Of a DNA stretch of 64,000 nt, positions 1 to 15,007 are shown in pieces. This stretch comes from Burkholderiaceae bacterium. GTDB lineage: Bacteria > Pseudomonadota > Gammaproteobacteria > Burkholderiales > Burkholderiaceae_F. Under the pieces are notes generated by a model, which had not been told where the DNA came from, ran no database searches, and saw only the letters and a program-made list of their open reading frames with translations. The translations under genes were made by a program, and so were the position numbers. Each line of letters starts with the position of its first letter. The first letter of the stretch is position 1. The DNA lies in contig JAFAIM010000026.1 in the NCBI GenBank assembly GCA_019236735.1, positions 1 through 64,000 of the forward strand, written 5' to 3'.

Positions 1-228
1 CGTCTGTTCCAAAGGGGAAACTGCAGGCCGCGACGATCGCCGCCAAGGCAGGCCCGCCACCCGGCACCAATCGGCACGCAAATCGCCAGACATCTTGAAC
101 CACCAGCGTCCCTCCCCCGAAGGCCGCCCGCTTGCGACTGTGAGGCAAGCGAAGTGACGACGACAGAACTGCGGCTTCGGACGGTCGCGAACCTACAGAC
201 GAGATATTTGCCTGCAGGCAGACACGGG
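1..228. other. Non-coding stretch at window edge
   Basis: This stretch lies downstream of the serS stop codon. I see no convincing reading frame, tRNA or strong hairpin. A tRNA-Ser is often near serS in related bacteria, but none is recognisable here. It may hold the 3' flank of a gene outside the window. Confidence 0.4.
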
Positions 229-2871
<2,643 letters not shown>

Positions 2872-2875
<4 letters not shown>

Positions 2876-3543
2876 TGCTCTTGCAGCACGTCCGCTCCCT
2901 TGGGAGGTTCAAAGCGGAATCGTGACGGGTCGATTCGAGGATTGCGCTGCAAGCCCGAAAATCGCAGCTGTGTTACGTGGCCGAAACTGTCGACCAGCTC
3001 CATCCGAACCGGAAGAGCGCCTTGAAAGCCGATCCGGATCCGCTCGAACGAGGAGTCCTGGGAGCGCGGCTTGGCCGCGATCCAGTCGACGCCGTCCTGC
3101 TCGCCGTCGCTGGTCACCTGGAAGTCTCTTTCGAGATCGTTGGAGCCGAAAAGAATCGACGCGGGCGAGGCCGGAATGGCCCCCTTTAATTTCTTGACCG
3201 TGACCTGGTTCAGTTCCGGGTCATAGACGTACAGGCTGGAGCCGTCGCTGACGATCGTCTGCTGATACGGTTCGGCGTAGACCCATCGGAAGCGTCCGGG
3301 GCGCGAGAATTCGAACGAACCTCGGCTTGTCTGTGACGCCTGCTTGCCCGCAGCCTCGGTCGTCTGCGAAAAGTCTCCGCGGGCGCTGCCGGTCTGCGCG
3401 ACGAACTGCCGCAACTGCTCCAACGAATCGGCGCGCGCCGCGAGTGAGGCGACGGTCAGCAGCAATGCAAGCGCCCCCGCCTTCGCCGTACCGGCTACGG
3501 CGGGCCTGCCCGCCGAAGCGCCGAAGGCGCGAAGGCGGGTCAC
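2872..3543 (-). CDS. lolA: Outer-membrane lipoprotein carrier protein LolA
   Basis: LolA is the periplasmic chaperone that takes lipoproteins from LolCDE to LolB. The mature part, from about residue 39 ([10 protein letters not shown]), is a normal LolA with GDFSQ, the RPGRFRW motif and a [12 protein letters not shown] strand. The start is GTG at 3543, which overlaps the ftsK stop codon (GTGA). The first ~26 residues ([20 protein letters not shown]...) are encoded by two palindromic repeat units at 3476-3539. The positively charged n-region of the signal peptide is therefore made from repeat DNA. The hydrophobic core is [16 protein letters not shown] later TTG start inside the core would leave no n-region. 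The gene lies between ftsK and rarA, overlapping both by 4 nt. Confidence 0.94.
3476..3539. repeat. Two palindromic repeat units at the start of lolA
   Basis: Two imperfect palindromes lie side by side. The one at 3476-3504 opens with CCCGCC and closes with GGCGGG. The one at 3509-3539 also opens with CCCGCC and closes with GGCGGG, with GAAGCG and GCGAA inside. Related elements occur at 24290-24322, 43228-43258 and 59235-59326. Both units here are translated as the LolA N-terminus. They resemble REP-type extragenic palindromes; membership in a named family was not tested. Confidence 0.75.
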
Positions 3544-5903
3544 GGGTCGCCCCGGGATGGCACCAGGATCTCGCGGTTTCCGTTCGATTGCATCGCCGAC
3601 ACCAACCCGGCGCGCTCCATGTCTTCCAGCAGGCGCGCCGCCCGGTTATACCCGATCCGTAGATGGCGCTGCACCAGCGAGATCGACGCGCGCCGATTGC
3701 GCACGACGATGTCGACTGCCTGGTCGTACAGCGGATCGGCCTCGCCGCCGGGCTGCCCTCCGCCGGCTTCGTCCGTGCCAGCCAACTCCTCGGGCGCATC
3801 GAGAATTCCCTCGACGAAATTCGGCTGGCCGAGTGCCTTGAGCCACTCGACCACGCGGTGCACCTCCGCATCCGACACGAATGCACCGTGTACGCGCGTC
3901 GGGAAACCTGCGCCGGCGGGCATGTACAGCATGTCGCCCTGTCCGAGCAGCGTTTCGGCGCCCATTTGGTCAAGGATCGTTCGCGAGTCGACCCGGCTGG
4001 ACACCTGGAACGCGATACGCGCCGGGATATTGGCCTTGATCAGCCCGGTGATCACATCCACCGAAGGCCGCTGGGTCGCCAGAACCAGGTGCATTCCGGC
4101 GGCGCGCGCCTTCTGCGCAATGCGAGCGATCAGCTCCTCGACCTTCTTGCCGGTCACCATCATCAGGTCGGCCAGCTCGTCGATCACGACCACGATCACC
4201 GGCAGCGTTTCGAGGGGAGCAGCGGTGAACGGATCGGCAGCGAACGGATCGACGATCGGCTGGCCGCGGTGGCGAGCCTCCGCGATCTTCTGGTTGTAAC
4301 CGCCCAGGCTGCGCACACCGAGCCGGCTCATCAGTCGGTAGCGCCGGTCCATCTCACCCACGCACCAGTTCAGCGCATGGCCCGCTTCCCGCATGTCGGT
4401 TACGACCGGCGCGATCAGGTGGGGAATGTCCCCATACGCCGACAACTCGAGCATCTTGGGGTCGATCATCAACATGCGGACCTGCGACGGATCCGACTTG
4501 TACAGGATCGATAGGATCATCGCGTTAATGCCGACCGATTTGCCCGAGCCGGTCGTTCCCGCGACCATCAGGTGCGGCATCCGGTTCAGATCGACCACGA
4601 CCGGTTTGCCCGAGATGTCCTTACCGAGTCCCAGCGTGACCGGCGAGTGGCTCTCGGCGTATACGGCCGAGCCCAAGATTTCGGACAGTCGCACGACCTG
4701 GCGGCGCGGATTGGGTAGCTCCAACCCCATCAGGTTCTTGCCGGGGATCGTCTCCACGACCCGAATCGACACGAGCGACAGCGCGCGTGCCAGATCCTTT
4801 GCGAGATTGACGACCTGGCTGCCCTTGACTCCAGTGGCGGGCTCGACCTCGTAGCGCGTGATCACCGGACCGGGGTAGGCCGCGACGACCGTGACATCAA
4901 CGCCGAAGTCCCTGAGCTTGCGCTCGATCAGGCGCGAGTTGAATTCGAGCGTATCGGCCGGGATCGCCTCGACGTCGGCGTTGTGTTCGTCCAGAAGATC
5001 GAGCGGAGGCAGCTTGCTGGAGGCCAGCTCGGAAAACAGCGGCACTTGCCGCTCGCGCTGGCGCCGCTCCGACGGCAGCGGGTGCGCTTCGTGCCGCTCG
5101 ATATGGACCGGTGGCACCTCCTCCAGGCGTTCCCGTTCGTGCGCGACGCTCGCGGCACGTTGCGCGACCGCTTCCTCGCCGATCGAGCGGTCGATCTTGG
5201 CTTCGCGCACCCGTCGAACGCGGCCGGCTATCGCTTCGAGAACCCGTCCGACCCGCTCGGCCAGTCCCAGCCAGGAAAATCCGAAATGCAGGCTCGCCGC
5301 CAGAGCCACCAGCGCGAGCAGAACGACGGCTGAGCCTGTAGAGCCGAACGCCTCGGTCGCAAACGGCGCCAGCCAGTCGCCGAGCGCTCCGCCGGCCGAT
5401 CCCGGGAGCACCGCTTCGCGACTATGTAAACGCAGCGTGGAAAGCGCGGCGAACGCCGCCACCAGCACCAGCAGCGAGAGCGCCCGCAGCCAGCGGGCCA
5501 CGCCGTCTGTCACATGCGCATGCGCAGCCTCGGCAGGCGTTGGATGCACGAACAGCTCTCGCCACGTTCGCCCCGACCATGCCAGCGCCGCCACCACCCA
5601 CACGTATGCGGAGAAGCCGAACGCGACCAGTAGCGCGTCCGCCACCCAGGCGCCGACGCGCCCAGCGAGGTTTCCGATCTGTGAAACGGCTACAGAATGC
5701 GAAAAACTAGGGTCGCCGCGCTGGTATGACACCAGCGCAACGCCGAGTGCCAGAGCCACCAGCGTTCCCGCAATCCAGGCGGCCTCGACCAGCAGCCGAG
5801 TCCCTCGGCCGCCCGCGGACCACGCGGTGCCCACCTTAGGTTCCAGCTGAAGCAGCGTCGACTCCCGGCCGGCGCTGCGCAAATGCCTCCGAGTCTTCTT
5901 CAT
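3540..5903 (-). CDS. ftsK: DNA translocase FtsK
   Basis: FtsK is the inner-membrane, septum-located motor that pumps chromosome dimers and activates XerCD at dif. The 787-residue protein has four predicted membrane segments (about residues 37-60, 84-108, 137-157, 191-213). A short charged linker (~215-300) follows, then the RecA-like motor with Walker A GTTGSGKS at 449-456 and a Walker [14 protein letters not shown]. The C-terminal winged-helix gamma domain (about 715-787, with [20 protein letters not shown]) reads KOPS sequences. The linker is much shorter than in E. coli FtsK (1329 residues), which is usual for this group. The window also holds its partner XerD. The gene heads the ftsK-lolA-rarA-serS unit. 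Confidence 0.97.
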   Translation of the reverse strand: MKKTRRHLRSAGRESTLLQLEPKVGTAWSAGGRGTRLLVEAAWIAGTLVALALGVALVSYQRGDPSFSHSVAVSQIGNLAGRVGAWVADALLVAFGFSAYVWVVAALAWSGRTWRELFVHPTPAEAAHAHVTDGVARWLRALSLLVLVAAFAALSTLRLHSREAVLPGSAGGALGDWLAPFATEAFGSTGSAVVLLALVALAASLHFGFSWLGLAERVGRVLEAIAGRVRRVREAKIDRSIGEEAVAQRAASVAHERERLEEVPPVHIERHEAHPLPSERRQRERQVPLFSELASSKLPPLDLLDEHNADVEAIPADTLEFNSRLIERKLRDFGVDVTVVAAYPGPVITRYEVEPATGVKGSQVVNLAKDLARALSLVSIRVVETIPGKNLMGLELPNPRRQVVRLSEILGSAVYAESHSPVTLGLGKDISGKPVVVDLNRMPHLMVAGTTGSGKSVGINAMILSILYKSDPSQVRMLMIDPKMLELSAYGDIPHLIAPVVTDMREAGHALNWCVGEMDRRYRLMSRLGVRSLGGYNQKIAEARHRGQPIVDPFAADPFTAAPLETLPVIVVVIDELADLMMVTGKKVEELIARIAQKARAAGMHLVLATQRPSVDVITGLIKANIPARIAFQVSSRVDSRTILDQMGAETLLGQGDMLYMPAGAGFPTRVHGAFVSDAEVHRVVEWLKALGQPNFVEGILDAPEELAGTDEAGGGQPGGEADPLYDQAVDIVVRNRRASISLVQRHLRIGYNRAARLLEDMERAGLVSAMQSNGNREILVPSRGDP

Positions 5904-5952
5904 GGAAGATTATTGATTTTTCCCCGACCTAAGACAAACAAGGCCATATTGG

Positions 5953-6003
5953 TTACCCCGCGGGTGATATCGAATGCCAAATCACCGTGATTGCCCGCGG
6001 GTC
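5953..6003. promoter_or_regulatory. Repeated CCCGCGGG boxes between divergent genes
   Basis: Two copies of the self-complementary octamer CCCGCGGG lie at 5957-5964 and 5994-6001. Between them, GGTGAT (5963-5968) and ATCACC (5981-5986) form a second inverted repeat. The arrangement sits in the 173-bp divergent spacer between ftsK and the small gene at 6077. It could be an operator, but no regulator is identified. Confidence 0.35.
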
Positions 6004-6076
6004 ACTAATCCGCGAAGCTGAGTTCGTACCCCAAAAAGTGCCCAGTATCCGCTAGGGCAATCACCAGGAGGAAGAA

Positions 6077-6289
6077 TTGACGCAACCGGCAATCACGCTC
6101 ACGCGTGAAAAGGAAATGCAGCTTCTGGAGCAGGCGATTGTGAAAGCCGAGAACGAGGGCCTTCAGGTTTTGCTACGGGATCCCGAATCGCGCGTGCTGA
6201 CGTGCGCGTTGTGTGCTGCCGAAAGCGACCATCCCTCAATGATTCGCCACCAGCCGGGCTGCTCGTACGCCCCCGTCAAACGCGTGTAA
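6077..6289 (+). CDS. Small Cys-containing protein of unknown function
   Basis: This 70-residue protein of unknown family starts at TTG 6077, supported by a strong AGGAGG ribosome-binding site at 6066-6071. The N-terminal half is helical and charged (TREKEMQLLEQAIVKAENEG). The C-terminal half has CALC (residues 43-46) and, about 15 residues later, HQPGC. This could be a zinc or metal site with ligands C43, C46, H57/H58 and C61. It lies alone between ftsK (divergent) and trxB, 180 bp upstream of trxB. No function is claimed. A small zinc-ribbon-like regulator or a redox partner of thioredoxin reductase are the obvious guesses. Confidence 0.65.
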   Translation: MTQPAITLTREKEMQLLEQAIVKAENEGLQVLLRDPESRVLTCALCAAESDHPSMIRHQPGCSYAPVKRV

Positions 6290-6337
6290 ACAGAGCCTGT
6301 CTCGAACATCGATCGGCGGCAGCCCACGGCTGCGCCT

Positions 6338-6366
6338 TTGCACCGGGAGTTTTGAGGCCCCATAAT
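6338..6366 (+). promoter_or_regulatory. Candidate sigma-70 promoter for trxB
   Basis: TTGCAC (6338-6343) and CATAAT (6361-6366) are separated by 17 bp, about 100 bp upstream of the trxB start. Both boxes are one or two bases from consensus. Confidence 0.5.
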
Positions 6367-6406
6367 CGCGGCAGTTGAATTGCCGTGCACGCGACCTCAT
6401 CTGTAG

Positions 6407-7477
<1,071 letters not shown>

Positions 7478-7483
7478 GCCGCA

Positions 7484-8155
7484 ATGAAGCGGCCGGCGGC
7501 GCGCGGGCCGCTCAGGAGCCTGGCTGAGCTCAAATCGATCCGAGTCATCCGGCCGAGGGCTCCGGCATCCGAGTCCCCGCAAGCTACGTCCGAAGCGCCC
7601 GCGCAATCCCAGTCCCGCCGGCAGGCACACGCCGAATTTCGGGCGGCGGTGCAGGACGTCTCCCCGCTGCAGAACGCCGCAAGCGCACTGCACAACTCGC
7701 GAGCACCGTCGCAGACCAACCCTCAGGCGCTACAACGCGAACGTGACAACCGGGCCGTGCTGGCCGAGTCGCTGAACGACTGCATCGGCGTCGACAGCCT
7801 TTTGGAAACCGACGAGGCGCTGTCCTACCGCCGCCCCGGCGTGAGCGCCGATTCATTGCGCAAGCTTCGCCGCAGCTTCTGGGTCGTGCAGGCCGAGCTC
7901 GATCTTCATGGACACCGCGTCGCCGAAGCGCATGAGGCGCTGGGCGAGTTTCTGCGCGAATCGATCCAGCACGGATTGCGCTGCGTGCGGATTGTGCATG
8001 GCAAGGGTCGCGGCTCGCGCGACGGCGTGCCGGTGCTCAAGGGCAAAGTACGTGTGTGGCTCGCCCGGCGCAGCGAGGTCATCGCCTTCTGCCAAGCCCG
8101 GCCTGCCGATGGCGGCGCCGGCGCGCTGCTGGTGCTGCTGAAGCCGTCGGGCTAA
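7484..8155 (+). CDS. Smr-domain protein (SmrA-like putative endonuclease)
   Basis: This 223-residue protein ends in a Smr (small MutS-related) domain, a fold with nicking-nuclease activity in several relatives. The signature is LDLHGH at residues 139-144 and HGKGRGS at 172-178, the two conserved loops of the fold. The first ~90 residues are Pro/Ser/Gln/Arg-rich and look disordered. A linker with SYRRPGV precedes the domain, as in proteobacterial SmrA/YdaL. The gene lies 6 bp behind trxB, an arrangement common in Burkholderiales. Its cellular role (RNA or DNA processing) is not settled. Confidence 0.88.
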   Translation: MKRPAARGPLRSLAELKSIRVIRPRAPASESPQATSEAPAQSQSRRQAHAEFRAAVQDVSPLQNAASALHNSRAPSQTNPQALQRERDNRAVLAESLNDCIGVDSLLETDEALSYRRPGVSADSLRKLRRSFWVVQAELDLHGHRVAEAHEALGEFLRESIQHGLRCVRIVHGKGRGSRDGVPVLKGKVRVWLARRSEVIAFCQARPADGGAGALLVLLKPSG

Positions 8156-8194
8156 GTACGCGCGGGAAAAGTCCCACGGGCCGAAGCTACGGTG

Positions 8195-10224
<2,030 letters not shown>

Positions 10225-10238
10225 TATCGAACGGACCG

Positions 10239-11450
10239 TTGAAACCGCCCGTCCATTATCGCACGCAGATCGTCGCAGACCTCGAGTGCATCGGCGCGCG
10301 GGCATGGAACCAGCTCGCCCTCGCCGACCCGGACTCGAACCCGTTCCTGCGCTACGAGTTCCTGCACGCGCTGCACGCGACCGGATGCGCAAGTGCGCGC
10401 ACCGGCTGGACACCCGCCTACCTCACGCTCGATGACGACGCGGGCCTGGCAGCCGCAGTGCCGCTGTATCGCAAGGACCACTCGTTCGGCGAATACGTGT
10501 TCGACTGGGCCTGGGCTCGTGCCCACGAGGAGCGCGGCCTGGCGTACTACCCGAAATGGCTGGCTGCCGTGCCGTTCACACCGGCACCCGGCAGCCGCCT
10601 GTTGGCGCGCGACGCGACCGCTCGTGCCGAACTGGTGCGACGGCTGATCGGCGTTGCGCGCGAATCGCAGCTGAGCTCGCTGCACGTACTTCTGGCTCCA
10701 GGAGCGCAGATCGAAGCGCTTGCGCACGCCGGGCTGATGATCCAGCGCGGCATGCAGTTTCACTGGCGCAACCGAGGCTACGAAGGCTTCGAGCAGTTCC
10801 TGCAAGCACTGTCGCACGACAAGCGCAAGAAGATCCGCGCCGAACGGCGCAAGGTGCGCGAAGCCCAGGTGCAGATCGAGCGGCGCGTAGGCGTCCAGAT
10901 CCGCGAGCAGGATTGGCGCTTTTTTCACCAGTGCTACCGGATCACCTACGCGCAGCACGGATCGGCCCCGTACCTGAATCTGGCGTTCTTCCAGCGAATC
11001 GCCAGCTCGATGCCCGACAGCCTGCTGCTGGTACTGGCGCACCGGAACGGGCATCCGGTTGCCAGCGCGCTGGGCGTGTTTTGCGATAGCTCGGCCGACC
11101 AGTCGGCCGCGCGCGGCGCCGACGGCGCGCTCGGCGGCACTTTGTACGGGCGCTACTGGGGTGCGACCGAATTCATCCCGTGCCTGCATTTCGAATGCTG
11201 CTACTACCAGATGATCGAGTTCGCAATCGAGCGCGAAATCGCCGTCTTCGAGGGTGGCGCCCAAGGCGTGCACAAGGTCGCACGCGGGCTGGAACCGGTG
11301 CCGACGCACTCGGCCCATTTTGTCGCCGATGCGGCGCTGTCGCGGGCGATTGCGGCGGCGCTCGCTCGCCAGGAGCGCCAGCTCGGCGGCGTGCTGGACG
11401 AACTGGCCGAGCACACAGCCTTTAAGGTGTCGGGTTCGCCGTTACCGTGA
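10239..11450 (+). CDS. COG3146-type GNAT-fold acyltransferase
   Basis: This 403-residue protein belongs to the COG3146 (DUF482) family, a FemAB/GNAT-like group annotated as involved in peptidoglycan-like biosynthesis but without a proven reaction. Family signatures include SNPFLRYEFLHAL near the N-terminus, WLAAVPFTPAPGSRLL, SHDKRKKIRAERRKV in the middle and YWGATEFIPCLHFECCYYQ near the C-terminus. The start is TTG 10239, 14 bp from the divergent nadE start, so the two promoters must overlap the coding regions. It ends 16 bp from the convergent cysC stop. The substrate cannot be named from the sequence. Confidence 0.85.
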   Translation: MKPPVHYRTQIVADLECIGARAWNQLALADPDSNPFLRYEFLHALHATGCASARTGWTPAYLTLDDDAGLAAAVPLYRKDHSFGEYVFDWAWARAHEERGLAYYPKWLAAVPFTPAPGSRLLARDATARAELVRRLIGVARESQLSSLHVLLAPGAQIEALAHAGLMIQRGMQFHWRNRGYEGFEQFLQALSHDKRKKIRAERRKVREAQVQIERRVGVQIREQDWRFFHQCYRITYAQHGSAPYLNLAFFQRIASSMPDSLLLVLAHRNGHPVASALGVFCDSSADQSAARGADGALGGTLYGRYWGATEFIPCLHFECCYYQMIEFAIEREIAVFEGGAQGVHKVARGLEPVPTHSAHFVADAALSRAIAAALARQERQLGGVLDELAEHTAFKVSGSPLP

Positions 11451-11469
11451 CCGGCGCCGCACCCGGTCA
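11448..11469. terminator. Palindrome built from two convergent stop codons
   Basis: TGACCGG (11448-11454) pairs with CCGGTCA (11463-11469) around an 8-nt loop. The first TGA is the stop of the plus-strand acyltransferase and the last TCA is the complement of the cysC stop. It could act as a bidirectional terminator, though there is no T-tract. Confidence 0.35.
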
Positions 11470-12099
11470 GCGCCGCGCGGTCTGCGCCAGCGGCCCCTGC
11501 AGCCACTCGAGGATGCGCTGCACGCACGCCGCGCTGCTTTCCACGTCGGTGAGCAAGTGCAGGTCGGGCTGCTCTGGCGGTTCGTACGGACTGTCGATCC
11601 CGGTCATTTGCGCCAGCTCACCCCGCCGCGCCTTCGCGTACAAGCCCTTCGGATCGCGCTGTTCGCACACCGACAGTGGTGCATCGACGAAGATCTCGCA
11701 AAAGCGCCCAGTGGCGAAGCGCGAACGGGCAAAGGCCCGATCCGTACGAAAAGGACTGATCAGCGACACCACGACGATCAGCCCGGCATCCACCATCAAG
11801 CGAGCCACCTCGGCGGTGCGTCGGATGTTTTCCGAGCGGTCGCGGTCGCTGTATCCGAGGTCGCTGTTCAACCCCCGCCGCAGTACATCTCCGTCCAAGT
11901 TATAGGCCGGAACGCCGATCGGGCGCAGCCGTTCGAGCAGCAAGTCGGAAAGGGTCGACTTGCCTGAGCCCGGCAGCCCTGTCATCCACAGGCAACCCGC
12001 GTCCAACCCTGACGAACCTCCCAGGAACCTTTCAGGAGCGTATAAATATTCTGTCAATGGCCTGTGATTCGCCATATCTATGGCCGATCGTTGCGACAA
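11467..12099 (-). CDS. cysC: Adenylyl-sulfate (APS) kinase
   Basis: APS kinase phosphorylates adenosine 5'-phosphosulfate to PAPS in sulfate assimilation or sulfonation. The 210-residue protein has the P-loop GLPGSGKS at 41-48, then [27 protein letters not shown], the APS-binding region, and the lid stretch [25 protein letters not shown] is the typical C-terminal signature. ATG 12099 or ATG 12075 are both possible starts. No cysN/cysD is nearby, so the ATP sulfurylase must be elsewhere. It lies 55 bp downstream of ppa on the same strand. Pyrophosphatase removes the PPi made by ATP sulfurylase, so the pairing is logical. Confidence 0.94.
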   Translation of the reverse strand: MSQRSAIDMANHRPLTEYLYAPERFLGGSSGLDAGCLWMTGLPGSGKSTLSDLLLERLRPIGVPAYNLDGDVLRRGLNSDLGYSDRDRSENIRRTAEVARLMVDAGLIVVVSLISPFRTDRAFARSRFATGRFCEIFVDAPLSVCEQRDPKGLYAKARRGELAQMTGIDSPYEPPEQPDLHLLTDVESSAACVQRILEWLQGPLAQTARR

Positions 12100-12154
12100 C
12101 GCAACGGTCGAGTGCGGTTCCTCCGCCCGCTGCAGTCCCGACTGCCCTGGAACC

Positions 12155-12703
12155 TCAAAACGCCGGCTTGTCCTTGGCGCTTTGATACTTCGCGACCGCC
12201 TCGTTCAGCAGGGCACGCGCACGCTCCGGACCTTGCCATCCGTTGATGCGGACCCACTTGCCGGCTTCCAGGTCCTTGTAGTGCTCGAAGAAGTGCCGGA
12301 TCTGTGCCAGGCGTTCCGGCGCGATATCTTCCGGCGACCGCCAATGTTTGTACCAGGGCAGGATTCTGTCGATCGGGACCGCAAGCAGCTTCTGATCCCC
12401 GCCGGCTTCGTCCACCATGTCCAGCACCCCCAGCGGCCGGCATCGCACCACAACCCCGTGCTGCAAAGCGAACGGCGTGATTACGAGAACGTCGATCGGA
12501 TCGCCATCGTCGGAGAGCGTACGGGGCACGTAGCCGTAGTTGCAGGGGTAGTGCATCGCGGTGCCGATGAAACGGTCGACAAAGATTGCGCCTGACTCCT
12601 TATCGACCTCGTACTTGATCGGGTCGGCGTTCATCGGGATCTCGATGACGACGTTGAAATCGTCCGGCACGCTGCGGCCGGAGCTGACCCGATCCAGACC
12701 CAT
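12155..12703 (-). CDS. ppa: Inorganic pyrophosphatase
   Basis: This soluble family I pyrophosphatase hydrolyses PPi to phosphate and pulls biosynthetic reactions forward. The 182-residue protein has the metal-binding signature [10 protein letters not shown] with Asp66, Asp68 and Asp71, and the substrate-binding [10 protein letters not shown] just before. ATG 12703 is chosen because GGGGGAGAAG lies just upstream as a ribosome-binding site; an upstream TTG (12718) adds five residues that contain that site. The hemY stop is 19 bp upstream. Confidence 0.96.
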   Translation of the reverse strand: MGLDRVSSGRSVPDDFNVVIEIPMNADPIKYEVDKESGAIFVDRFIGTAMHYPCNYGYVPRTLSDDGDPIDVLVITPFALQHGVVVRCRPLGVLDMVDEAGGDQKLLAVPIDRILPWYKHWRSPEDIAPERLAQIRHFFEHYKDLEAGKWVRINGWQGPERARALLNEAVAKYQSAKDKPAF

Positions 12704-12722
12704 TTTCTTCTCCCCCAATCAG

Positions 12723-13958
12723 CTACCAGGTCGCCTCGCGCCGGATCGTGCGCGGCGGCCGTGGCGCGAGCGGCTCCGGTGGCGCCTGCCGCCCCAACCC
12801 GAGCGCAGCTTCCCGAAAATGGCGTGCGGCTCCTTCCGCGTCTCCGATCGCTTCGGACAGTTCGGCGAGCGCAAGCGAGGTCTGTGCGTCCTCGCCCAGG
12901 CGCCGACATTCCTCCAAATAGGCGCGCGCCTTGCCCCACAGCTGCTCGCGCAGGCAGATCCGCGCGAGGCAGCGCAGCAGCGGCTGGCTGCGCGGATGCT
13001 CCTTTAGCCACGACTCGGCCCGCTCGATCGTCGCGCGCGAGCCCGGCTCGGCACAGTGGGCGTACTCGTCGAGTAAGCGCTCGTCCCAGTTTCGCTCGAG
13101 CACAGCCTCCAGCGCCAGCGCCGCGGGCCGGCCGCGCCCTGCCTCGTTCAGCCGCCGTGCCGCGTCGAGCGCGACCTCCGGCACCAGGCGGTCGGACGCA
13201 TCGACCTGGTCCCAGGTACGTTCCAGCGCCTGCGCGTCATCACCCGCGTCCGCCAACAGACCCCGCACTGCGATCCGGCGCACGCGCGCTGCCGCCTCGG
13301 CCGTCAGCGCGTGGCGCTTCTCCAGCGTACGCACGATTCGCACCACATCGTGCCAGTGACCGGCCTGCACGTGTGCGCTCAATGCGATGCGCATCGCGTG
13401 CAGGTGTCGCGCTCCTGACGACTGTAGCGACTCGATCGCATGCAAAGCGCGCGCCGGCTGGCGCTGTTCGGCCCACAGCTCCGCGCTTACGACCTGCCGC
13501 GCCGTGGTCAGTTCCTGGTCCGATCCAGCCTGCTCCAGCCACTGGTCGCGCCGTTCATACTCGCGCATCCGATGGGCGGCGCGGGCTCCGATCAGGGCCG
13601 CCATGCCGGCGACCTCGGGCGTGCGCTGGGCGTCCTGCGCAGCGCGCTCGGCCCGCACGAAACGACCCTCCAGCAATGCACGCAGCGCCTCGTACAGCGC
13701 CCGATGCGCGCCGAGCTCCGTGCGGCGCGCGCGATAGATTCGCACGCGCTCGGGAAACGCCGCCAGGCGCTGCAACGCCCGGCCGAGCCAGAACGCAAGC
13801 CATAAGGCGGCCATCGCCGCCAAGATGAACAGGCCGAACGATAAATCGACCCGTTTCGGCGGCACCAGAAACACCACGTCGCCAATGCTCTCCTTCAACA
13901 GCATGCCCGCCAGCACAGCCAGCAGCGCCCACAGTAGGAGACCGACGAGCGATCTCAT
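12723..13958 (-). CDS. hemY: HemY: TPR membrane protein of the haem cluster
   Basis: HemY is an inner-membrane protein with a large TPR domain, linked to protoporphyrin metabolism by gene position. It is not the protoporphyrinogen oxidase also called HemY in Gram-positives. The 411-residue protein starts with two membrane helices (about residues 4-21 and 41-60) and the Arg/Ala-rich alpha-helical repeats follow. It overlaps hemX by 4 nt. The order hemC-hemD-hemX-hemY is the standard proteobacterial cluster. A direct catalytic role is not established for this family. Confidence 0.9.
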   Translation of the reverse strand: MRSLVGLLLWALLAVLAGMLLKESIGDVVFLVPPKRVDLSFGLFILAAMAALWLAFWLGRALQRLAAFPERVRIYRARRTELGAHRALYEALRALLEGRFVRAERAAQDAQRTPEVAGMAALIGARAAHRMREYERRDQWLEQAGSDQELTTARQVVSAELWAEQRQPARALHAIESLQSSGARHLHAMRIALSAHVQAGHWHDVVRIVRTLEKRHALTAEAAARVRRIAVRGLLADAGDDAQALERTWDQVDASDRLVPEVALDAARRLNEAGRGRPAALALEAVLERNWDERLLDEYAHCAEPGSRATIERAESWLKEHPRSQPLLRCLARICLREQLWGKARAYLEECRRLGEDAQTSLALAELSEAIGDAEGAARHFREAALGLGRQAPPEPLAPRPPRTIRREATW

Positions 13959-15007
13959 GGCACGTGCGCGGCGCGCAGCGCGGCCAGGCTGTCGTCGAGC
14001 GTCGGCATTGGGACATCGACCGCAACCGCCGCCAAGGACTTGATCTGCGCAACCGCAAAAGCAACCTTGGGGTCGCTCGTATCGAAATAGCGGTTGATGA
14101 TCGCCAGGCTATCGGCCAGGTCGGTGCGAAACAGCGTCTGATTGCGCATCAGCATGGCTTGCCGCGCCATCAGAAGGCGCACGCGCAAGTGTTCGCGCAG
14201 CAGTGGCTGTTGATCGGCAGGCAGCAGCAGCGAGTCCGGCGCCTCGACCTCGCGGATTCGCACCAGATCACGCAACGTGTCGTTTAACTCGCGTCCAAGC
14301 CAGCCCATGTGAGTCGGTGCAGGATTGGCGGCCGGTTTCGGCGGCAGCGCCAAGCGGCGCGTCGGGTCGGCCAGCAGGTGCCAGGAATCCACGCCTTCGG
14401 GTCCCTGGACCAGGCGGTCGAGCCGGATCGCGGTGCCTGCGACATCCGCCACCTGGGTGCGGCGCAGCCGTTCGATGTCGCGCGCTAGCGCCTCGCGCAG
14501 CGCGTAGAACTGCGCGCGCGGCATTCGCGCCAGGCGCCCATCGGCGCTCGACAAGGCCGTGATCGCTGCCGCGGGATCATGCGTCACCTGCAGTTGGCTG
14601 GCGGCCAGCGTCAGCAGTTCGTCGACCTCGGTCAACACCTGCTGCTCGCGCAGGTGGCGCAACTCGCTATCGGCCGCCGTGTCCCGGCCAGCAATCAGCG
14701 TCAGCTCCTGCTCCAGTTGCCCGGTGCGCCGCGTGGCCGCGTCGATGCGTTCCTGCAACGCCTGGCGCTCCGCCAGCTCGTTCGCCCGCATCGCGGCCAT
14801 CTCGCCCGCGCGCTGCTCCACGCTCGTCAGTGAGCGCTGCAGCGAGGCCAGCCGCAGCGCGACCACCGCTCCGGCAACTGCGAGTGCGGCGAGCGCGAGC
14901 GCCCAGATCCATGCGCTCGAGGTGGCACGCATAAGACGGGGCGCCTCCGGCGCCGCCGGTGGGAGCGTCGGCACCTGTGCGCCGCCGCCTGCGGCAATAT
15001 CGCTCAT
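13955..15007 (-). CDS. hemX: HemX: uroporphyrinogen-III C-methyltransferase-like membrane protein
   Basis: This 350-residue protein has one membrane helix (WIWALALAALAVAGAVVAL, about residues 32-52). A long coiled coil follows, rich in Glu/Arg/Gln (SLQRSLTSVEQRAGEMAA onwards), then a periplasmic helical domain. Annotation as a C-methyltransferase in databases is traditional, but no SAM-binding motif is visible, so the enzymatic label is doubtful. ATG 15007 begins MSDIAAGGG; the frame is open 48 codons upstream but these are the hemD 3' end. It overlaps hemD and hemY by 4 nt each (ATGA). Confidence 0.88.
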   Translation of the reverse strand: MSDIAAGGGAQVPTLPPAAPEAPRLMRATSSAWIWALALAALAVAGAVVALRLASLQRSLTSVEQRAGEMAAMRANELAERQALQERIDAATRRTGQLEQELTLIAGRDTAADSELRHLREQQVLTEVDELLTLAASQLQVTHDPAAAITALSSADGRLARMPRAQFYALREALARDIERLRRTQVADVAGTAIRLDRLVQGPEGVDSWHLLADPTRRLALPPKPAANPAPTHMGWLGRELNDTLRDLVRIREVEAPDSLLLPADQQPLLREHLRVRLLMARQAMLMRNQTLFRTDLADSLAIINRYFDTSDPKVAFAVAQIKSLAAVAVDVPMPTLDDSLAALRAAHVP

